Of a stretch of 64,000 bases of DNA, positions 41,152 through 48,364 are shown piece by piece. A program made the position numbers and the translations under genes. Origin of the DNA: an uncultured Stomatobaculum sp. Lineage in GTDB: Bacteria > Bacillota > Clostridia > Lachnospirales > Lachnospiraceae. The stretch lies in contig NZ_CALEYG010000029.1 in the NCBI RefSeq assembly GCF_937924975.1, positions 1 to 64,000 on the forward strand. The letters are read 5' to 3'. The notes beneath the pieces were generated by a model, which did no database searches, had not been told where the DNA came from, and saw nothing but the letters and a program-made list of their open reading frames with translations. The first letter of the stretch is position 1. Each line of letters opens with the position of its first letter.

Positions 41152-42132
41152 ATGGAAATCGACGAATTTTACAGAGAATGGCTTACCAGCAGCGGTTTTG
41201 TTGAGAGTAAGTCAACACACAACTTCAGCCCTGCCGGAAAAGTGTACCTCGCTCCAAAGGGAGTAGCCTGCGGATATTACTGGGTCTACGGAGAAAGAGA
41301 TTTATTTGATATTAAAATCCACGATTTCTATTTTTTCGAGGATCATTTGATATCCCTGACTACGCCGGAGTGTTTAAGCATTACCTACTATGACTCTGTG
41401 TCCGGGGAGGAGTTGACCCCTTACCGCCGCTTAACCGCAGGGTGTGTCAAAACCTTTCACGGAGGACATGAGGTATATCAATTTATGATGCACAAGAATA
41501 TTCCGATTCGTTCCGTGGGAATTGAAGTATTTCCCGCATATTATGAAGAGTATCTGCGGGAAAGCTACCCGAATGACTATGTTCCTCCGCAGGAGGCATT
41601 CAGTCGCGTTGGGCAAACACTCGACTTCCCGAAAATGTCACAGCTTTTGCGTCAGGTTTGGGAGTATAGAGGAGAAGGCATACCGGCAAAGTTGTTTTAT
41701 GAGGCCAAGGTTGCGGAAGCAGTCTCTCTTGTTTATGAACGTGGAAAGAACAGCAAAAATGACAGCTGCGGAAGAATATCTAAGCAGGACATGGATGCCT
41801 TGAACAATGTCGCATCCTATATCAATGACCACTTCAATTCGGAACTTCCGCTGGATACGCTTGCACGAATCGCCTGTATGGGCACCACAAAGTTGAAGAC
41901 CTCTTTTAAGCAAACCTATCACTGTACGATTTCCGAATACATCCAACAGCGACGCATGCGTCACGCGGAAATGCTTCTGGTCTCTACAGACCTTGCAATC
42001 GAACAGGTTGCTTTGGCTGTCGGGTATTCCAATGGCGGAAGATTTGCGGCAAATTTCAAAACCAATACAGGGCTGTTTCCATCGGAATATCGCAAAATGG
42101 CACACAGGAAATTCGACAGTTCTCTCGGATGA
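41152..42132 (+). CDS. AraC family regulator, PchR/YbtA-like
   Basis: A 326-residue regulator. The C-terminal ~100 residues are an AraC double HTH: LARIACMGTTKLKTSFKQTY and IEQVALAVGYSNGGRFAANF, followed by GLFPSEYRK. The T-K-L-K signature in the first HTH is characteristic of the PchR/YbtA/AlcR group, which activates siderophore uptake genes when the ferri-siderophore is bound. The N-terminal ~220 residues are the ligand region. ATG 41152 follows GAGGGGATTACGT; the longer frame from 41086 lacks a ribosome site. It most likely controls the divergent ECF/ABC operon. Confidence 0.85.
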   Translation: MEIDEFYREWLTSSGFVESKSTHNFSPAGKVYLAPKGVACGYYWVYGERDLFDIKIHDFYFFEDHLISLTTPECLSITYYDSVSGEELTPYRRLTAGCVKTFHGGHEVYQFMMHKNIPIRSVGIEVFPAYYEEYLRESYPNDYVPPQEAFSRVGQTLDFPKMSQLLRQVWEYRGEGIPAKLFYEAKVAEAVSLVYERGKNSKNDSCGRISKQDMDALNNVASYINDHFNSELPLDTLARIACMGTTKLKTSFKQTYHCTISEYIQQRRMRHAEMLLVSTDLAIEQVALAVGYSNGGRFAANFKTNTGLFPSEYRKMAHRKFDSSLG

Positions 42133-42241
42133 AGAGAAAGCTGACTTTTCGGAAAAGAGAGGAAGTATCCGCATATTGCGGTGCCCATGACATTGTGAGG
42201 AGTTTGATAAAGGGACTGAATTCGTCGGCAACCGGAGTTGA

Positions 42242-42310
42242 GAGGATGTGAAGGCGAAGAAGACTGAGGCAAATCTGCCGGAGAAGAAGACCGTTCTGAT
42301 TGAAAAATGA
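42242..42310 (+). pseudogene. duplicated hsp20 3' fragment
   Basis: Reads EDVKAKKTEANLPEKK and ends VLIEK-stop, the tail of Hsp20. Relative to 34442-34546 a 36-base stretch is missing between two CGAAG words. Homology continues through the 3' untranslated DNA and terminator (to about 42394). Sequence left of 42241 is unrelated, so the copied piece begins inside the gene. Confidence 0.9.
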
Positions 42311-42360
42311 TTGTGAGAAAACAAACGCGAATTCAGGTGGAGTGGATGCCACTGAAAATG

Positions 42361-42394
42361 AAAAAGCTGCCGCAGTATTGCGGCAGCCTTTTTT
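42361..42394 (+). terminator. terminator copied from hsp20
   Basis: AAGCTGCCGCA and TGCGGCAGC form the stem, followed by CTTTTTT. It now ends transcription of the AraC gene. The following spacer to 42527 has no gene. Confidence 0.85.
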
Positions 42395-42527
42395 ATGCCC
42401 TGTCGCAATGTTGAAAAAGCCCCGATGAACCGTTATGATAATTAGCGTATTGATAACAATGGATGTAATTATGCTGCAAACCGTTCCACAGGAGAGTTTG
42501 GTCTGATTTTGTAGGCGTAGTTGCTTT

Positions 42528-42562
42528 GCCCCGGCTGCGCGCGGTTGCAGCCGGGGCTTTGT
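42528..42562 (+). terminator. GC-rich hairpin before the biosynthetic cluster
   Basis: GCCCCGGCTGC (42528-42538) and GCAGCCGGGGC (42547-42557) form an 11-base perfect stem with a loop of eight bases, then TTTGTATTT. It lies 32 bases before the reductase start, so it could isolate or attenuate the cluster. Confidence 0.7.
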
Positions 42563-42589
42563 ATTTCCGAGAAAGTGTATGGGAGGAAG

Positions 42590-43573
42590 ATGAGCAGAGT
42601 ATTGGTGACCGGCGCGTACGGCTTCCTGGGACGCTATGTGGTGCGGGAGCTGCTCGCACACGGGTATGAAGTGGTCGCGTTCGGGCGAAAGCGGGATGCG
42701 CTCGAGGCGCTCCGCGCGGACGGCGCGGAAGAAGCAGAGCTCTTTGTCGGGGATTTCTGCCGGCAGGAGGACATCACGGCGGCGACGAAGCATGTGGATT
42801 ATGTGATCCACGCGGGGGCGCTCTCTACGGTCTGGGGCAAGCGCTCTGCGTTCATGGAGACCAATGTGCGCGGCACGCAGCGGGTAGTCCGCGCCTGCAA
42901 AAAAAACAAGGTGAAGCGCCTGGTCTTTGTCTCATCGCCGAGCATCTACGCGGGTAAGTGCGATCGCCTGAACATACGGGAGGAGGACTACGATGCCTCA
43001 AATCACCTGAACTACTATATCGAGAGCAAAATTTTGGCGGAAAAAGTACTGCGGGAGCAGCGGAGCGTTCCCTGCGTAATCCTACGCCCGCGGGGGCTCT
43101 TCGGCATCGGGGACAGCAGCATCATCCCGCGGCTCATCAAAGCAAATCGGCGGAGCGGTATTCCGCTCTTTCGGGGCGGACATAATCTCGTGGACATCAC
43201 CTGCGTGGAAAATGCAGCGCTCGCCCTGCGGCTTGCCATAGAGAGCGAGGCCGCGGTAGGGCAGGTCTATAACATCACGAACGGAGAGCCGCAAGAATTT
43301 CGGGCAATTCTGGAGGAGCTCTTTCGAGCGCTCGGCGAAACGCCGCGGTATCTGCGCCTGCCACTCGGCCTTCTCTACGGCGTCGCGACTTTGTCGGAGC
43401 GGGTTTACCGCCTGTTCCGCCTGGACGGGGAGCCGCCGTTTACGTGTTACACGATATGTACGCTCGGCTACAGTCAGACCTTAAACATCGAGAAAGCGGA
43501 GCAGGAACTCGGCTACAGGCCTATTGTCAGCCTACGCGCGGGGATTCGGAAGTATGCGAAGGGGGAGCGATGA
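42590..43573 (+). CDS. NAD(P)-dependent epimerase/dehydrogenase (extended SDR, 3beta-HSD/OleD-like)
   Basis: A 327-residue extended SDR. The Rossmann motif is VTGAYGFLGRYV (G-x-x-G-x-x-G) near residue 7, HAGALSTVWG and NVRGTQRVV follow, SSPSIY carries the catalytic Ser region, and YYIESKILAE is Y-x3-K. RPRGLFGIGD and LVDITCVENAA place it nearer to 3beta-hydroxysteroid-dehydrogenase/OleD reductases than to sugar epimerases. It likely reduces a 3-keto intermediate made by the KAS III enzyme of the cluster. ATG 42590 follows GGGAGGAAG. Its stop overlaps the next ATG. Confidence 0.82.
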   Translation: MSRVLVTGAYGFLGRYVVRELLAHGYEVVAFGRKRDALEALRADGAEEAELFVGDFCRQEDITAATKHVDYVIHAGALSTVWGKRSAFMETNVRGTQRVVRACKKNKVKRLVFVSSPSIYAGKCDRLNIREEDYDASNHLNYYIESKILAEKVLREQRSVPCVILRPRGLFGIGDSSIIPRLIKANRRSGIPLFRGGHNLVDITCVENAALALRLAIESEAAVGQVYNITNGEPQEFRAILEELFRALGETPRYLRLPLGLLYGVATLSERVYRLFRLDGEPPFTCYTICTLGYSQTLNIEKAEQELGYRPIVSLRAGIRKYAKGER

Positions 43574-44373
43574 CAGCATTCAAGTCCGTTGAGAGTATCC
43601 GTTACTATGCTTGCGGCTACTGCACCAATGATTTGCACACGGTGTTTCGGGGATATTCGCATGAAAAGCGGCAGTTTCCGGCGGGCGTCTTTTTAATCCG
43701 GCACGCGAAAGAGGGATATATCCTTTTTGACACCGGCTATAGCAGCGAAATCTCTGCTTTAGGGTTTAAGGGGAGGCTCTACCATCTGTTGAATCCGACT
43801 GTTGTGCGCCCGGCGGATGAGATTCAGAATCAGCTCATGGCGGACGGGATTCAGCCGGAGGAGATACGCTATCTCTTTCTGTCCCACCTGCATCCGGACC
43901 ACATCGGCTGCGTGAAGCACTTCAAGTCGGCTCGGATCGTGCTGAGCCGGGACGCCTTTTTGCGCTACCGCCGCAACCGGCTCGGAGACCTGATTTTTCA
44001 AAGGCTCTTGCCGCCCTGGTTTGCGGCGCACTGCACGGTGCTTCGGCGGGAGCGGCTTCGGGAAGAGAAGAATGCGTATTTTTCTTACTGTGATTTTTTC
44101 CGGGACGGGAGCCTTCTCTTAACGCAGATGGACGGACACGCGCGGGGACAGCTCTGCTGCCTGGTGGAAAATAAAATCTTTCTCGGGGCGGATGCAAGCT
44201 GGGGCAATGAATTCGTCGGAAAAGCGGATGAACTCTGCTTTCCGGCGCGGCTTGTGCAATACGATATGCGCGCCTATCGGGAAAACGATCGCATTCTGTC
44301 GCGCATGCGCTCGGACGGCATACGGCTATGCTTTAGCCATGACCGCGGAATCGAGGAGGTCATCAAGGGATGA
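43570..44373 (+). CDS. MBL-fold metallohydrolase
   Basis: A 267-residue metallo-beta-lactamase-fold protein with LSHLHPDHIGC (H-x-H-x-D-H) near residue 100, MDGHARGQLC (third His) near 180 and FLGADASW (bridging Asp). The class contains lactonases and thioesterase-like hydrolases. In this cluster it may release or hydrolyse a thioester or lactone. Start ATG 43570 overlaps the reductase stop by four bases, and its own end overlaps the next gene the same way. Confidence 0.85.
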   Translation: MTAFKSVESIRYYACGYCTNDLHTVFRGYSHEKRQFPAGVFLIRHAKEGYILFDTGYSSEISALGFKGRLYHLLNPTVVRPADEIQNQLMADGIQPEEIRYLFLSHLHPDHIGCVKHFKSARIVLSRDAFLRYRRNRLGDLIFQRLLPPWFAAHCTVLRRERLREEKNAYFSYCDFFRDGSLLLTQMDGHARGQLCCLVENKIFLGADASWGNEFVGKADELCFPARLVQYDMRAYRENDRILSRMRSDGIRLCFSHDRGIEEVIKG

Positions 44374-45662
44374 GAGAGCGTTTGGCGGTTGTTTGGTACT
44401 TTATTCGGGCGCGCTATTTACAGCGTTTCCGCACGAGAAAGGCGCTGCGGCGCTATCAGAAACGGCGGGTGCTAAGGCAACTCGCCTATTTGAAAGAGCA
44501 TTCCCCGTATTTTAAGGAGCTTTCCGTTCATAGCTTCGAAGACTTTAAGAAACTGCCCCTGATGAACAAGCAGTTCATGATGGAGCATTTCAATGCGCTG
44601 AATTGTGTCGGCGTGGACCGGGATGAAGCGCTTTCCCTTGCAATCGACAGTGAAAAGCAGCGAGAATTCTCGGAGAAGCTCGGCGGTATCTCGGTGGGGC
44701 TGTCCTCGGGAACAAGCGGGGCGCGCGGACTCTTTTTGGTGAGCGACAGGGAGCGCGCGCTCTGGGCGGGGACGGTGCTCGCCAAGTTTTTGCCGAAGGG
44801 CAGAATTTTCGGGCACCGCATCGCCTTCTTTCTCCGCGCGGACAATAATCTCTACGAGACCATAGATTCCAAGCTGATTCGGTTTCGCTATTTTGACCTT
44901 CTGAGAGACATGGAAGAGAATCTTTCGGAACTCGCGGCCTACCGCCCGAGCTTGCTGGTCGCACCGCCGTCGGTCTTACTCGACATCGCACGGGCCATGG
45001 AGAGCGGAGCACTCAGAATCAATCCCGAAAAAGTGATCTCGGTCGCGGAGGTGCTGCGCGCGGAGGATGCCGCCTATCTAAAGGCGCAATTCGGACTTCA
45101 AGTCATCCACCAGGCCTATCAGTGCACGGAGGGCTTCCTCGGCTATGTCTGCGAATACGGGAACTTTCACTTAAATGAGGAACTGGTGTTAATCGAACGG
45201 GAGTATCTGGACGAAACGCGCTTTGTCCCCATTGTCACGGACTTTACAAGGCAGTCGCAGCCCATCGTCCGCTACCGTCTGAATGACATTCTGGTTGAGA
45301 AAAGGGGGCATTGCCCCTGCGGGAATCCCGCAAGTCTGATTCAATACATCGAAGGGCGAGAGGACGATATCTTTTATTTTGCGGGCATCGATCGAGACAA
45401 AGTCGCTGTCTTTCCGGACTTCATAAGCCGCTGTGTGATTTATGCGGAAGGGGTAAAGAACTATAAGGTCGTACAGGACGGCAGCGCGCATGTAACTGTC
45501 TATCTGGAGCGGGAGCGCTCCGATACCTTAGCGCAAATTCGGCGGGAGTTTTTGCGTCTCGCGGAAAAGATGAAGTTTCACTGCCCGGAAATCGCGTTCG
45601 CGCCCTATGTTCCGGATCCTCGGCGCAAGATGAAGCGCGTGGAGCGGAAAATCGGGGGTTGA
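44370..45662 (+). CDS. adenylate-forming enzyme, F390-synthetase/PaaK-like
   Basis: A 430-residue protein of the acyl-adenylate superfamily. The P-loop is SVGLSSGTSGARGLFLV near residue 110, HQAYQCTEGFLGYVC is the A5-like motif, and PIVRYRLNDILV is the R-Y-x-x-x-D core. It belongs to the short-tailed group annotated F390 synthetase-related or phenylacetate-CoA ligase-like. It should activate a carboxylate as AMP ester, perhaps the acyl chain used by the pathway. Coupled to the MBL gene by an ATGA overlap. A 317-base gap follows before KAS III. Confidence 0.82.
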   Translation: MRERLAVVWYFIRARYLQRFRTRKALRRYQKRRVLRQLAYLKEHSPYFKELSVHSFEDFKKLPLMNKQFMMEHFNALNCVGVDRDEALSLAIDSEKQREFSEKLGGISVGLSSGTSGARGLFLVSDRERALWAGTVLAKFLPKGRIFGHRIAFFLRADNNLYETIDSKLIRFRYFDLLRDMEENLSELAAYRPSLLVAPPSVLLDIARAMESGALRINPEKVISVAEVLRAEDAAYLKAQFGLQVIHQAYQCTEGFLGYVCEYGNFHLNEELVLIEREYLDETRFVPIVTDFTRQSQPIVRYRLNDILVEKRGHCPCGNPASLIQYIEGREDDIFYFAGIDRDKVAVFPDFISRCVIYAEGVKNYKVVQDGSAHVTVYLERERSDTLAQIRREFLRLAEKMKFHCPEIAFAPYVPDPRRKMKRVERKIGG

Positions 45663-45979
45663 GAAAAGATGTGTCGCCGGATAACAAAGCTATTCCGAGC
45701 GTGCTTATCGTGGGTTTTGCGTAATCGGGCAGGCGCGAACTTGGGAGAATGGCAAAACGACTGCCGTGCTTCCTGTGTATATGCAAACAAAGAAGCGTAA
45801 CAACGAAAAAGCGTAACAACGAAAAGCGGTGAAGCGCAACATGAAATGCAGGAAGAAGTGAGCAATGCAATATTGGGAATGCAATCGATGAAAGATAAAG
45901 CTGTAAGCGAAGTAAACGGTGGAATGAGCACTGCGGAACGAGACGGAAGCGTTGGACTTGGAAAGGAGAGCAGGCAGAG
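45663..45979. other. gap inside the biosynthetic cluster, with 16-bp tandem repeat
   Basis: No gene is supported. AAGCGTAACAACGAAA occurs twice in perfect tandem (45793-45824) and is followed by a decayed third copy (AGCGGTGAAGCGCAAC). A 43-codon frame from ATG 45669 lacks a ribosome site. No acyl carrier protein serine motif is seen in any frame. A clear AAAGGAG precedes the KAS III ATG. Confidence 0.5.
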
Positions 45980-46912
45980 ATGAGAAACATCCGAATTGCG
46001 GGCTACGGGAAGTATGCGCCGGAAAACACAATGGAATTTCACGGGGAGTGCCGTTATCGCGCAAACGGCAGCGAGACGCAACTCGATATGGCGGTCAACG
46101 CAGCCAAACGGGCGCTTGCGAGCGCGAAGATGCAAATCAAGGAGATGGACTGCATTGTCTCGGCGAGCGCGGTCATGATGCAGCCCATTCCCTGCAATGC
46201 GGCTTTGATTCACGAGCGGCTTGCAAAGGGCAGCAATATACCCGCAATGGACATTAACTCGACCTGCACAAGCTTTGTGACGGCACTCGATATGATGTCT
46301 TATCTAATCGACGCGGGGCGTTACCGGAATGTCCTGATTGTCTCGAGTGACATTGCTTCCGAGGGCTTGAATGAGAAGCAAGCGGAGAGCTATGAACTTT
46401 TCTCGGACGGCGCCGCTGCCTTTATCATAAGCCGCACGGAGAACGAGAAGCAAGGTGTCGCGGACAGCATCATCCGCACCTATTCGGAGGGGGCGCACGC
46501 CACCGAGATTCGGGGCGGCGGTACTCTGCATTCCGCCATGAAATATCGTCCCGCGGATAAGGCGGATTACTGCTTTGACATGAAGGGAAAGAGTATCTTA
46601 AGTCTCAGTGCCAAAAAGCTCCCGGAACTCTTCCGGGAATTTGAAGCGCAGAGCGGAATTTCCTGTGCGGAGGTCGATATGATTGTGCCGCATCAGGCGA
46701 GCAAGGCACTGCCCTTTATGATGAGTCGCCTCGGTATCCCGGCGGAAAAGTATGTGAACCGGGTCGGTCAATACGGCAACATGGTCTCGGCTTCGATTCC
46801 CTATGTGCTCTGCGCGCTCCTTGAGGAGGGCAGGCTTAAGGAAGGAAATCGTGTGCTTCTCTGCGGGACGGCGGCGGGACTTACTTGCAATTTGCTGCTG
46901 TTACAGCTCTGA
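45980..46912 (+). CDS. 3-oxoacyl-ACP synthase III-like condensing enzyme
   Basis: A 310-residue thiolase-fold enzyme of the KAS III/FabH group. The catalytic triad is readable: Cys96 in NSTCTSF, His238 in IVPHQASKA and Asn267 in QYGNMVSASIP. Start ATG 45980. It joins an acyl thioester to malonyl-ACP, or two acyl chains head to head as in OleA. It is unlike a housekeeping fabH because it sits with reductase, adenylating enzyme and glycosyltransferase and has no fab neighbours. The Asn loop MVSAS matches specialised-metabolite KAS III enzymes. The glycosyltransferase follows 20 bases later. Confidence 0.87.
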   Translation: MRNIRIAGYGKYAPENTMEFHGECRYRANGSETQLDMAVNAAKRALASAKMQIKEMDCIVSASAVMMQPIPCNAALIHERLAKGSNIPAMDINSTCTSFVTALDMMSYLIDAGRYRNVLIVSSDIASEGLNEKQAESYELFSDGAAAFIISRTENEKQGVADSIIRTYSEGAHATEIRGGGTLHSAMKYRPADKADYCFDMKGKSILSLSAKKLPELFREFEAQSGISCAEVDMIVPHQASKALPFMMSRLGIPAEKYVNRVGQYGNMVSASIPYVLCALLEEGRLKEGNRVLLCGTAAGLTCNLLLLQL

Positions 46913-46932
46913 GGCAGGAGATGCAAAGCGCA

Positions 46933-48132
46933 ATGAGAGGCAAACGAGTGGTCTTTTTTTCGACCCCGGCATACGGGCATCTGCAGGCTGTGTACCAGGT
47001 GCTCGCGCGACTTGTCAGGGCAGGCGTTCGGGTTGACTGGTATTGCACCGAAGCGTACAGGGACTTGGTCACGAAGACGGGTGCGCACTTTCATCCCTAT
47101 TGTGTGGATTTTTCGCGCTATCCGCTCGACCGGCTGACGGCGGACTTTTTTTCGCTCTACCGCGGACTGCTTGTGCTGAACCGGCGCTGCTATCTGCGCC
47201 ACAGACAGGAAATCCGAGAGAATCCGCCGGATGTCATCCTCTATGATTCCATGTGCTCGTTTGCAAAGAACATTGCAAAAAAGCTCGGCATCCCTTCCGT
47301 CTGTCTCTGTACGACCCTCGCTTATAATCTCCCAACCTTAGTGTTTTCGAATCTCTTTTGGCCCTCGCTTACGCTAACCCTCAGGCACGCGCCGGAACTC
47401 CTGCGGCTTACCCGTAAGGAGCAGTGCTTCCGGCGGCGGGAGGGGCTGCCGGGCTTTCGTCCTTTGGATCTCTTTGTGAACAGCGGGGACAAAACCCTGG
47501 TGTTTTCGCCCCCGGAATTTCAACCCTTTGTGCGGAGCTTCCCGCCTTCCTTTGTCTTTGTCGGCACCACGATACGCGACCGGTGCGGGAAGGGGCCTGT
47601 TTATGAGACATATGATATTTATCTCTCGCTCGGTAGTATTTTCGCGGCGCGCGCGGGCGAACTGGAGAGGCTTTTAGAGACGCCGCTGTTTCGGGGGAAA
47701 AAGGTGATTGTGAGCGCGGGAGAGGCCGCGGCGGACTTACAGAAACGCCTCGGGCGTGAGCGGCTTACCTTTGTGCGCCGCACGAATCAGCTTGCCCTGC
47801 TTAAGAAGACCGGCCTCTTTGTGAATCACGGGGGCTTAAACAGCGTCTATGAAAGTTTATACTTTGGCGTCTTTCAGCTCTGCCTGCCGCAACAGGAGGA
47901 GCAAAAACTGACCGCACTGATGGCAGAGCGAAAGAAGTTCGGGCTTTATGTGAGAGATCTTTCCGACCTCACCGCAGCGAAAGTCGAAAAACTGCGGCGC
48001 GCGTGGCGGCCACAGATAAAAAAATACCGGCGGGTGCTTCACGCTGCGGACGGGACGACACAGGCCTGCCGGGAAATTTCAAAACTGCTCTTCTCTACAG
48101 GATATCCGGACAGAGAGAGCATATACTTATAA
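46933..48132 (+). CDS. MGT/UGT-type glycosyltransferase (GT1)
   Basis: A 399-residue GT-B protein. The N-terminus FFSTPAYGHLQAVYQVLARL is the GHxxP-like acceptor lobe of macrolide-type glycosyltransferases. The C-terminal donor lobe has FVNHGGLNSVYESLYFGVFQ and the LPQQEEQ element, corresponding to H-G-G-x-x-S and the PxxxDQ motif (D replaced by E). It should transfer a sugar from a nucleotide sugar to a hydroxyl of the pathway product. ATG 46933 is preferred; ATG 46921 is too near the ribosome site. It is the last gene of the cluster. The spacer 48133-48288 shows no gene. Confidence 0.85.
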   Translation: MRGKRVVFFSTPAYGHLQAVYQVLARLVRAGVRVDWYCTEAYRDLVTKTGAHFHPYCVDFSRYPLDRLTADFFSLYRGLLVLNRRCYLRHRQEIRENPPDVILYDSMCSFAKNIAKKLGIPSVCLCTTLAYNLPTLVFSNLFWPSLTLTLRHAPELLRLTRKEQCFRRREGLPGFRPLDLFVNSGDKTLVFSPPEFQPFVRSFPPSFVFVGTTIRDRCGKGPVYETYDIYLSLGSIFAARAGELERLLETPLFRGKKVIVSAGEAAADLQKRLGRERLTFVRRTNQLALLKKTGLFVNHGGLNSVYESLYFGVFQLCLPQQEEQKLTALMAERKKFGLYVRDLSDLTAAKVEKLRRAWRPQIKKYRRVLHAADGTTQACREISKLLFSTGYPDRESIYL

Positions 48133-48288
48133 AAATACAACCACTCCGCAAGAAATATGCAAAAACTGACGGGATAATCCCGATAAAATTGCACAAAAAC
48201 AAGGCATTAAACTTATGCAGATAGACGGATAAAACAGTGTTATTCGTGTGGGACATAGCAATTATACACCACTAACTACAGGAAAGCA

Positions 48289-48317
48289 TTGCCGCTATGG
48301 GAGAAATGAGGTATTAT
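48289..48317 (+). promoter_or_regulatory. promoter of the M3 oligopeptidase gene
   Basis: TTGCCG (48289-48294), 17 bases, TATTAT (48312-48317), about 48 bases before the ATG and a strong ACGGAGGAT ribosome site. Confidence 0.5.
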
Positions 48318-48364
48318 TCTAACTAAGGCTTGGTTTATGTGTATCAAGACTACGGAGGATAAGC

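Noticed and set aside
40986..41204. 72-codon ORF ahead of the AraC gene
   Set aside because: It overlaps the AraC start out of frame and covers the divergent control region; no ribosome site or family resemblance.
45669..45800. 43-codon ORF in the biosynthetic gap
   Set aside because: No ribosome site, no carrier-protein serine motif, arginine/cysteine-rich random composition.
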